From contig NZ_JAMXFC010000008.1 of the NCBI RefSeq assembly GCF_025370755.1, forward strand, positions 146,916 to 210,915: a stretch of 64,000 nucleotides of DNA, in the 5' to 3' direction. Source of the DNA: Laspinema sp. D2d. GTDB taxonomy: Bacteria > Cyanobacteriota > Cyanobacteriia > Cyanobacteriales > Laspinemataceae. Under the pieces are notes generated by a model that saw only the letters and a list, made by a program, of their open reading frames with translations, was not told the origin of the DNA and ran no database searches. Shown here piece by piece: positions 41,086 to 48,864 of the stretch. A program made the translations under genes and the position numbers. Position 1 is the first letter of the stretch, and the number at the start of each line of letters is the position of its first letter.

Positions 41086-41333
41086 GTCGGGGCTTTTCCA
41101 GCCGGGAAAGCCCCCAACTGTAGCATCAAGGCGGAAGTCCTAGGTTAAGATAAGCCCGAAGCGGCAACAACAATATAAGCGATGGGACAGTCAATCATCA
41201 GAATCGATTGATTCTGAGTTTAGGCATCTCCCTCTGGGAAATCTCATCATCATTGAGGTAGCCACTCAGGGCTGCAATAAACCCGGTTTAAATCCGGGGA
41301 TTGAGGTCAAATTTAAGGAGTCATCATCTGATT

Positions 41334-42812
41334 ATGTTGGACAGCTTAAAACTGAGGGGACGAATTCTCGCTTGCATTATTATCCCATTGTTTGTGTCAA
41401 GTGTACTAGCTACCCTGATTGTTTCAACCGTTAGAAAAGCCGAGCAACTCGATGAACAGATTGGGGTTTCTTCCGAGGTCATTGATCATTTGGCAGAAGC
41501 TACCCTGCAAGCGATTCGGATGGAACGCTCAACCCGAGGATATTTGGTGAATGCAAGCGATCGCCATCGCCAAGGATTTGAAAGCGGGCGTGAGTCCTAT
41601 CGGCGGGTGATTAAGATCTTAGAGCCAAATATTGCTCAATTGGAGGACCCAGTACAACAGCAGCGATTTCAGGATTACACTCAGTTGGGAAATCAACTCG
41701 AACAAGCTGATTTGCAAATGCTTCAACTGGCACAAGCAGGTCAAAGGGAAAAAGCTGTGGCTTTATTTTCTACGGATGAAAGTAGCAATATCGCCCGGGA
41801 GATTGAGTCGATTTATAATGCTTTTGTTGAACAAGAACGACAGACTTTGACGGTTAAACAAGTACAAGCGCAAGAGGCGTTAAATTTGTCCCTTGCCATT
41901 GCCGGATGGGGAACAGCGATCGTGGGTTTAGTAACGATCGCCATTGGTGCCAAACTCGCCTCTAGCATCCGCGATCGCATCGAACGTGCCATTCATGAAG
42001 TGGCAACCTCATCTACGGAATTTGCCGCTACCTTCGCTCACCAGGAAACGTCCACCAGCGCCCAAGCCACTTCCGTCAACCAAACAACCACCTCAATGGA
42101 GGAGTTGAATGCATCCTCTAAAGCCACCGCTGAACAAGCCGAATCCGCTGCAGCTAACGCGATTCTCGTCTTAAACTTAGTGGATTCCTCCAACCATCAT
42201 GAACTGCCGGTGCATCCCTCCTACCGTTTGGGTTCCAACTACAGCACCAGCCCGTCCCGCAATCGCCAGATTGCACCCCAAAATACCAGCTTAAAAGAAA
42301 CTGTCCATCAGATTGCCCACCGCATCCAACAACTTAGCCACCAACTGTCCCAAATTGATGAAATTGCCGGTAACGTCAGCAATATTGCTAATCAAACTAA
42401 TATGTTAGCGCTCAATGCTTCCGTGGAAGCTGTGCGGGCTGGTGAAGCGGGGAAAGGATTTGGGGTGGTTGCCACCGAAATTCGTAAACTGGCGGACCAT
42501 AGTGGCCGATGTGCCGATCGCATTAATTCTCTCGTCAAAGAAATTCAATCGGCAACGTCCCTGACTGTTCAGGTCACAGAAGAAGGGACAAAAACCGTGG
42601 AGGTGGTTGTGCAAGCCATTGATGAAATTGTTAATAATACCCAACAAATTTCATTAACTGCCCAACAGCAGGCGATCGCCATTCAGCAAGTTTTTGAAGC
42701 CATGAATGCCCTGAATAGAATTGCTGGCGAAACCGTTAACAGCATTTCTCAGGCTAAAATGGGAACTGAAAAACTTAATCAAGCCGCCCTCGACCTCAAA
42801 GAAATGGTCTGA
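41334..42812 (+). CDS. methyl-accepting chemotaxis protein with inserted loop in its signalling helix
   Basis: The protein has 492 residues from ATG 41334 (AAGGAG lies 13 bases upstream; a TTG at 41301 is the alternative). It has the same plan as the upstream receptor. TM1 (about 11-33), a CHASE3-like four-helix sensor with MERSTRGYLVN, and TM2 (about 180-207) lead to an MCP domain without HAMP. The tip is [19 protein letters not shown]. Residues about 283-318 are a Pro/Ser/His-rich insertion absent from the sister receptor, interrupting the N-helix of the coiled coil. It is paired with the CheA downstream by order on the strand. Confidence 0.92.
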   Translation: MLDSLKLRGRILACIIIPLFVSSVLATLIVSTVRKAEQLDEQIGVSSEVIDHLAEATLQAIRMERSTRGYLVNASDRHRQGFESGRESYRRVIKILEPNIAQLEDPVQQQRFQDYTQLGNQLEQADLQMLQLAQAGQREKAVALFSTDESSNIAREIESIYNAFVEQERQTLTVKQVQAQEALNLSLAIAGWGTAIVGLVTIAIGAKLASSIRDRIERAIHEVATSSTEFAATFAHQETSTSAQATSVNQTTTSMEELNASSKATAEQAESAAANAILVLNLVDSSNHHELPVHPSYRLGSNYSTSPSRNRQIAPQNTSLKETVHQIAHRIQQLSHQLSQIDEIAGNVSNIANQTNMLALNASVEAVRAGEAGKGFGVVATEIRKLADHSGRCADRINSLVKEIQSATSLTVQVTEEGTKTVEVVVQAIDEIVNNTQQISLTAQQQAIAIQQVFEAMNALNRIAGETVNSISQAKMGTEKLNQAALDLKEMV

Positions 42813-43622
42813 GCATTCTATTTGGCTTTGAGGGGATTTATCAGCCCGGGTCCGTTCTCTCCCTGGGAGAGTTCACCGGAATCAGTCAGGTAGGCATCTG
42901 GAAATTGCGGCTCAATTATCCTGAATCTGGTTATCCAGGCGGAAATCAGCCATCCATCGGGGGTGCTTTCCCTTGCCTTTGTCCATAAATTATGCGAAAA
43001 TTGCAATAAGCCAAAATATCATAGCCGTTTCGATGAGGCCCAGAGGTCGAGACAGTCCCCAGACCTAGAGTTGGGCTTGAGAAGAGCCAGAAAGTTGGGA
43101 AATTTAGCCCCACTTTTTGTAGATTCAGGGATGGGAAACTCCTGGGAGTCTGGTTTTCGGTTTGAATCGGGGACTGTTCATCGAGCCACCTGTTGAGGAA
43201 TTCAGCAGGCGATCGCCTCCGAGTTTTGTCTCCTCACTGCTCCTCAATAGAGGTCTCTCCTCAACCCGCCGTTCAGTGACCAGAAAACCCGGGTAGAAAC
43301 CCTAGGGGGAACGGTAACATTCACCCTCCGTTCAGGAACCAAACCGGGAATGAGTTGAGCAAAAAGATGGCCTATTTAAGCCCGGAAAAGATTGGCCTTG
43401 ATGACTTTGCCAAACCCGCAGAGAAGCTGATGAAAACCCGAAGAAATAGGGAGCGTTTTGGGTTAGAATTTAAAGCATTAAACCCGTCTAAAACAGAGTC
43501 GATCACGCCGGGAAGCAGGCCAAGGAGAACAGCGGGAAATTTGACTAAAAAAGGGGAATCTTCAAGGTAGGGGAAATTGTCCCCGGAAAATCCCTAAATC
43601 GGACTTTGGAGGAGCTAAAACC
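42813..43622. other. long leader upstream of the plus-strand CheA gene
   Basis: These 810 bases have no well-supported gene. A possible 71-codon frame (43355-43570, TTG start) lacks any recognised feature. The CheA ribosome-binding site GGAGGAG (43608-43614) is strong. The leader probably contains a separate promoter for cheA-cheB. Confidence 0.5.
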
Positions 43623-46208
43623 ATGATGATCGACGATGAAGAACTCAGAATTACATTCAAAGTAGCCAGTGAAGAACACCTGCAAAAACTCAACGAAGGG
43701 TTATTGCACCTAGAAGAGCAGCCGGACGACTTGGGGAAACTTGAAGAATTGATGCGAGAAGCCCATAGTCTAAAAGGGGATGCGGGAATGTTGGGGGTGA
43801 AAGATATTGCTACCCTGGCACATCAGTGGGAACATTTGCTGGGAACGGTTAAGCGCAAAGAAACCGCCTTAAGCCCAGAATTGTGCGATCGCCTTTATCA
43901 TGGCCTAGATGCGATCTCCAAACTCGTTCACCAATCCGTCACTGGCGAAGATGCCGGAGTTAATACCTTTTACGTCCTCGCCTATTTGATGGGCGCTTCC
44001 TCGGACACCACCGAGACTGAAGCATCCGCGCCCCAAGAACCCCAAGAACCCCAAAAATCTGCACCTAGAGAAAAGCTCCCCCCAGAACAGAGGGACAGTC
44101 CCCAAGAAACCTTAGAGCCCATAGAGGCGGACATAGAAACAGCCGGGACAGAACCCTTCGAGGAAGCCGAGGACGCGATCGACCTCGACCCGGAAGAAGC
44201 CCCAGAGGAAGCCCTCCCCGAACGACTAGAGCTCCTCTCCCCCGTAGAAATCGCCGCCCCTTACCCCGCGACAGTCAGTGCCAACGGACATCATTTAACT
44301 CCCAAGCATCCCATACCGGAGATGGCTAAACCCCTCCCCAGTACCACAGCCCCTCCCGGGGGCGATCGGCGTCGCGAGTCCAGCCCTAGTAAAACCCCAG
44401 TCCTACCCGCCCTCACCGTCACTCCCGCTCAAGCGGGTAGTAGCAACTACCGAATCGATACCATTCGGGTGGAAACCCGCAATCTGGATAGTCTGATGAC
44501 CCAAACCGGGGAACTCACCGTCAGCAAAATCCGGATCGCACATCGCCTCGCAGAAGTCGAAGAAATTGTCACCCTCTGGGAAGAATGGAGTCGCGATAGC
44601 TTTGTCAATCGCTTTGCCCTGGAAGAAGTCATGCGGGGCAACCATAATGGAGCCTTAGACCGATTACAAAGCTTTCATCATCGCAGCGAAGAGCGACTCG
44701 AACGCCTCGGGCAAATTGTCAACCGCCTCAGAAATTCAGTCTATGAAGATAATGCCCGCCTCGATACCATTGCCGATGAACTCGAAGAAGGCATCCGGAC
44801 CTTGCGCCTGCTGCCCTTATCCACCATCTTTACCCTGTTTCCTCGGATGGTGCGGGATTTAGCTAAACAAGAAGGCAAGCAAGTAGAACTGCTGATTGAA
44901 GGGGGAGAGACCCGCGCGGATAAGCGGATCCTGGAAGAAATGAAAGACCCTTTGATGCATATCATCCGGAATGCGATCGACCACGGCATCGAAACCCCTG
45001 GCGATCGGCAACAAACCGGCAAACCCCCCAAAGCTACCATTGTCCTCAAAGGCTACCAAACCGCTAACAACATCGTCATTGAAATCCGTGATGATGGGCG
45101 CGGACTCGATGTAGAAAAAATCAAACAAACCGCCATCAAACGGGGAATCTGCCGGGAAGAAGAACTCGCCACCATGACCCCTCACCAAATTCATAGCCTC
45201 ATTTTCACCCCGGGATTCTCCACCCGAACTTTCGTTACTGAGGTGTCTGGACGGGGGGTGGGACTGGATGTGGTTCGCACCAACGTCGAACGGCTCAAAG
45301 GCAGTATTCATATTGACTCGACCCCAGGAGTGGGGACGACTCTGCGCTTATCTCTGGGGACGACCCTCGCCACCGCTCATGTTCTGCTGGTCGAGGTGGA
45401 AGGCATTGCTTACGCCCTGCCGGTGGAGTTCGTACAACTGGCTCGGTTGGTGCCAGAGAACGATATTTTTGCCCTAGAAGGACGGGAAACGATTATTTTA
45501 GAGGGACAACCCGTTTCGGTCGTCAAACTCGCCGATTTGCTGGAACTGCCCCCGAGAGGGATTCTGAATTCGTCAAAAAGCATGAATAATTCCAGTCTCC
45601 CTTGCATTATTCTGCAAGTCGGAGAAGAACGCTTAGGTCTCTTGGTGGATGCCTTAGTGGATGAGCAAGATGTGGTGCTCAAACCTCAAAGCAAATTGCT
45701 CAAACGGGTCCGAAATGTGGCGGGAGCAACGATTTTGGGAACAGGGGAAGTGTGCATGGTGTTAAACCCTCATGACTTGCTCAAGTCCGTGCGCAAGCCG
45801 GGAAAATCCATTTCCCACCCGAAACCACAGCCCCAGGGCGATCGCAAATTATTAGTGTTACTCGTGGAAGACTCGATCGCCACCCGTACCCAAGAAAAAC
45901 GCATTTTGGAAAATGCGGGATATGAAGTGGTCACCGCTGTGGATGGTATGGATGGATACAATAAGCTCAGAAGTCGCGACTTTGATGCGGTGATCTCCGA
46001 TGTCCAAATGCCCAATTTGGACGGGTTAGGGCTAGTGACTAAAATTCGTCAGCATCAGGAATATTCTGAATTGCCGATTATTCTGGTAACCTCCCTAGCC
46101 AGTGATGATGATAAACGACGCGGTGCGGAAGCCGGGGCCAATTCCTACATTCCCAAAAGCAGTTTCAATCAAGAAGTGTTATTAGAAACGCTCAAACGGC
46201 TGATTTAG
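43623..46208 (+). CDS. cheA: hybrid CheA histidine kinase with C-terminal receiver
   Basis: The protein has 861 residues. The Hpt domain (about 5-110) carries the phosphorylated His48 in AHSLKGDAG. A long Pro/Glu/Asp-rich linker (about 125-275) comes next. The dimerisation and ATPase core follows, with RNAIDHGIETP near 447, DDGRGLD, and GRGVGLDVV near 543. A CheW-like coupling domain (about 580-720) leads to a receiver domain (about 742-861) with phospho-acceptor Asp793 in VISDVQMP. All catalytic residues are intact. It is of the cyanobacterial CheA-REC type and is followed after 83 bases by cheB. Confidence 0.95.
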   Translation: MMIDDEELRITFKVASEEHLQKLNEGLLHLEEQPDDLGKLEELMREAHSLKGDAGMLGVKDIATLAHQWEHLLGTVKRKETALSPELCDRLYHGLDAISKLVHQSVTGEDAGVNTFYVLAYLMGASSDTTETEASAPQEPQEPQKSAPREKLPPEQRDSPQETLEPIEADIETAGTEPFEEAEDAIDLDPEEAPEEALPERLELLSPVEIAAPYPATVSANGHHLTPKHPIPEMAKPLPSTTAPPGGDRRRESSPSKTPVLPALTVTPAQAGSSNYRIDTIRVETRNLDSLMTQTGELTVSKIRIAHRLAEVEEIVTLWEEWSRDSFVNRFALEEVMRGNHNGALDRLQSFHHRSEERLERLGQIVNRLRNSVYEDNARLDTIADELEEGIRTLRLLPLSTIFTLFPRMVRDLAKQEGKQVELLIEGGETRADKRILEEMKDPLMHIIRNAIDHGIETPGDRQQTGKPPKATIVLKGYQTANNIVIEIRDDGRGLDVEKIKQTAIKRGICREEELATMTPHQIHSLIFTPGFSTRTFVTEVSGRGVGLDVVRTNVERLKGSIHIDSTPGVGTTLRLSLGTTLATAHVLLVEVEGIAYALPVEFVQLARLVPENDIFALEGRETIILEGQPVSVVKLADLLELPPRGILNSSKSMNNSSLPCIILQVGEERLGLLVDALVDEQDVVLKPQSKLLKRVRNVAGATILGTGEVCMVLNPHDLLKSVRKPGKSISHPKPQPQGDRKLLVLLVEDSIATRTQEKRILENAGYEVVTAVDGMDGYNKLRSRDFDAVISDVQMPNLDGLGLVTKIRQHQEYSELPIILVTSLASDDDKRRGAEAGANSYIPKSSFNQEVLLETLKRLI

Positions 46209-46291
46209 ACCCGCGATCGAGGGAGTTCTCGATACCTAACTGAACCGGGTCGGGTGATGGGTCCAAGGGTAAGAAGCAGCCAGAGTAAAGT

Positions 46292-47497
46292 ATGAACAAG
46301 AAGCCGATTCGAGTGATGTTAGTGGAGGATTCTCCCGTAGCGTTGATGATTTTTAAGCGCCTACTGGGCTCAAGTCCCGAGATTGAAATTGTGGGGACAG
46401 CAGGGACGGGAATTGAAGGGTTGGAGTTGATTCCCAAGGTTCATCCCCAGGTGATTTGTACCGACCTCCATATGCCAAAAATGGATGGGTTGGAGTTTAC
46501 TAAAGAGGTCATGGCAAAGTTCCCTTGCCCGATTTTGGTGATCAGTTCTTCGGTACAAGCGGAGGATACTCACACCGTATTTAATCTGCTCAAGGCAGGG
46601 GCGGTGGATGTATTTCCCAAACCTCGTCAGGGGGTGATGGGGAATTTTGAGGCGATTCGTCAGGAATTGATTTCTAAGATTAAGGTGTTATCTGGGGTGA
46701 CTGTGTTTACGTTGCATCGTCGGGATGCAGCACATCGGGAGATGCTGCGCTCCTCCCCCGGAGTTGTCCCACCTAGAAATACTGAAAAACTCCTCATCCC
46801 AGAACAGAAGCGGGTCGATCCGGTGATTCAAACGGTCAAAATTCCATCGTCTTACACTCCGACTCCTCGTTATCCCGCTACGCCTGGGAGTCCCGATGCG
46901 GCGACGGTGGCGGGTTCATTTCACGGGGTAAAAATCGTGGCGATCGGGGCTTCGACCGGAGGACCCCAAGCCTTACATACCATTTTATCTCAGCTCCCGG
47001 CGAAGTTCCCGGTGCCCGTAATTTGTGTGCAGCACATTAGTGAGGGGTTTTTAAAAGGGTTGGTGGATTGGTTGGGTTCAGAATGTCATTTGCCGGTGAA
47101 AATTGCCCCTGCCGGAGAAAGACCCGAACCGGGAATTATTTATTTTCCCCCGGAACAAAAGCATTTAGAGTTAGATAATAGCGGTCGGTTTCTGCATTCG
47201 ATCGCCGGTCCGGTTTCGGGACATCGCCCTTCGGTAACGGTGACGTTTAATGCCGTGGCGAAGGTTTATCGCCGTGCAGCATTGGGAATTTTGCTCACAG
47301 GGATGGGTCGAGATGGGGCGGATGGGATGTTAGAACTATTCAAACAGGGGGGGATTACGATCGCCCAAAATGAGGCCAGTTCTGTGGTATTTGGAATGCC
47401 CAGAGAGGCGATCGCCTTAAATGCGGCGCAGTATATTCTCCCGATTACGGATATTGCTCCCCTGCTCCTCCATCGCCTGATGAGCGATCGGCATTAG
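46292..47497 (+). CDS. cheB: chemotaxis protein-glutamate methylesterase
   Basis: CheB removes receptor methyl groups and is switched on by CheA. The protein has 401 residues. The N-terminal receiver domain has Asp13 and phospho-acceptor Asp58 (VICTDLHMP). A variable linker (about 150-210) precedes the methylesterase domain with the catalytic Ser221 in GASTGGP, His248 in CVQHISEGF and Asp341 in GMGRDGADG. The triad is complete. It is unusual for this neighbourhood that no CheR methyltransferase accompanies it. It lies 83 bases after the hybrid CheA gene, probably on the same transcript. Confidence 0.96.
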   Translation: MNKKPIRVMLVEDSPVALMIFKRLLGSSPEIEIVGTAGTGIEGLELIPKVHPQVICTDLHMPKMDGLEFTKEVMAKFPCPILVISSSVQAEDTHTVFNLLKAGAVDVFPKPRQGVMGNFEAIRQELISKIKVLSGVTVFTLHRRDAAHREMLRSSPGVVPPRNTEKLLIPEQKRVDPVIQTVKIPSSYTPTPRYPATPGSPDAATVAGSFHGVKIVAIGASTGGPQALHTILSQLPAKFPVPVICVQHISEGFLKGLVDWLGSECHLPVKIAPAGERPEPGIIYFPPEQKHLELDNSGRFLHSIAGPVSGHRPSVTVTFNAVAKVYRRAALGILLTGMGRDGADGMLELFKQGGITIAQNEASSVVFGMPREAIALNAAQYILPITDIAPLLLHRLMSDRH

Positions 47498-47727
47498 TAA
47501 TTCTCACTTTATAGAGCGCGATCGGGAGGAGCATATCAATCGCTAACTGCAAATGGAGCATTTACATCACAGAACTTACACATTGAGCGGTGAACGTTTG
47601 TAAGGGGACTTCTCCTCCCCATCTCCCTTATCCTCCCCATAAACCAAGAACATAATGACCAATGACAAATGACTACCGATCGCCCCTCGTAGATGATAAA
47701 ATTAGGTGAACGGTTCACGAGGTTAGC

Positions 47728-48294
47728 ATGGGCGATCGCCAACTTAACAGTTACACCCTCCCTTTCCCTGATTTAGCACTGGAGAACGGTCTGTCTTACC
47801 CCTTTCCCGCAGATCAGACTCCCGGATCTGAGCAATCTCCCCCTCAGGAACGGGTTACCCAAATGCTCTCCCAGCTTTTAATTCAGCACCTGCGCGGCAC
47901 GAATGCGATCGTTTCTCTTCATCCGAGGCCGGTTTATATTGAAGCCGCATCTGCCTACTGTTATCCTGATTTAATGGTCACCCATGACCCTCGGGATTTA
48001 GATCGCCGCCACCGACGGGATGGGGTGATTCAATATCCCTGTTTGATTATTGATGTGATATCTCACTCTATTTCTTCCGGTGAGAGATTCGCTCAATTTG
48101 AGCAGTATCGCCAAATTGAAACTTTAGAGGAATATGTTTGGGTTGATCCCACTCAACCCAAACTGAATTGTTGGCGTCAAATTGAACCGGGAGTTTGGGA
48201 AACCTATCGATATGAGTCCGGGAACGATGTTTATTTAGATAGCCTAAGTTTTCTCATCGAAATTGAGGCTATTTATCATCGGACCCTGACTTGA
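47728..48294 (+). CDS. Uma2-family (DUF820) restriction-endonuclease-fold protein
   Basis: The protein has 188 residues. The PD-(D/E)xK-type Uma2 core is recognisable in CYPDLMVTHD (the PD element), CLIIDVISHSI, then GERFAQFEQYRQIETLEEYVWVD. The usual Uma2 pattern is EVLSxxT followed by a Lys before the YRxIxSLxEY segment. Here the Glu is Asp and the Lys appears to be Arg, so nuclease activity is doubtful. Uma2 genes are very abundant in cyanobacteria, with unclear roles. It sits between the two converging che clusters, 230 bases after cheB and 24 bases before the minus-strand cheW end. Confidence 0.88.
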   Translation: MGDRQLNSYTLPFPDLALENGLSYPFPADQTPGSEQSPPQERVTQMLSQLLIQHLRGTNAIVSLHPRPVYIEAASAYCYPDLMVTHDPRDLDRRHRRDGVIQYPCLIIDVISHSISSGERFAQFEQYRQIETLEEYVWVDPTQPKLNCWRQIEPGVWETYRYESGNDVYLDSLSFLIEIEAIYHRTLT

Positions 48295-48317
48295 TGAGGT
48301 CATTTTTCCAACAAGTC

Positions 48318-48812
48318 TCAATCCAAGAGTTTATCCAAATTCAGATAGAAAGCGACGGTACCGGCATCGGTGGTAATAATTTTTTCTACCGCTGCTGGTG
48401 CAGCATTTTTACCGTCCTTGCCTTGGCGATAGGAGGCGGGGATTTCTACAAATTTATCTTCAGGAACGTCTAAAATAGCGGGTAACTCTTGCAGGGGAAT
48501 ACCAATGCGATCGCCATTGGTAACGGTGCAAACAATTAAATAAGAATGCTCCTCCTGAGAATCCTTGGGGGTGACAAATAGCTGGGATAAATCTAACAGG
48601 GTAATCAAATCTGCATCCAGTTTCACTAAGCTACGGCCCCCTTGGACAGTCCCTTGGGTGGTAAATTCGGTGAGGACACGCTGCACCTGTTCAATGGCGA
48701 TCGCATAGGTTTCTCCGGCAACTTCAAAAAGGACGATTTTGCGCGTGGGGGTGCGCTGAATAGCGGCTTTTTTATTGTGAAATCGGCGGCTGTATTTAGA
48801 GGGTGAAAACAT
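48318..48812 (-). CDS. CheW-like scaffold protein (second of the cluster)
   Basis: The protein has 164 residues: a basic N-terminus (about 1-25) and a CheW domain (about 25-160). Typical segments are KIVLFEVAGETYAIAIEQVQRVL, LITLLDLSQLF and LIVCTVTNGDRIGIP. CheW bridges receptors and CheA. It is the last gene of the minus-strand chemotaxis set, 52 bases after the hybrid CheA gene. The conserved LRG motif between strands is not obvious here, so it is more diverged than the CheW at 60156. Confidence 0.85.
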   Translation of the reverse strand: MFSPSKYSRRFHNKKAAIQRTPTRKIVLFEVAGETYAIAIEQVQRVLTEFTTQGTVQGGRSLVKLDADLITLLDLSQLFVTPKDSQEEHSYLIVCTVTNGDRIGIPLQELPAILDVPEDKFVEIPASYRQGKDGKNAAPAAVEKIITTDAGTVAFYLNLDKLLD

Positions 48813-48864
48813 GGTAGGGATTGTTTTTTAGGGGAGGGTGAATTTAGAACTTTACTAGGAACTG

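Noticed and set aside
42963..43196. 77-codon frame downstream of the second plus-strand receptor
   Set aside because: Low-complexity composition without motif; probably chance in a long intergenic region.
43355..43570. 71-codon frame in the CheA leader
   Set aside because: TTG start, no clear ribosome-binding site, no family resemblance; kept only as a note.
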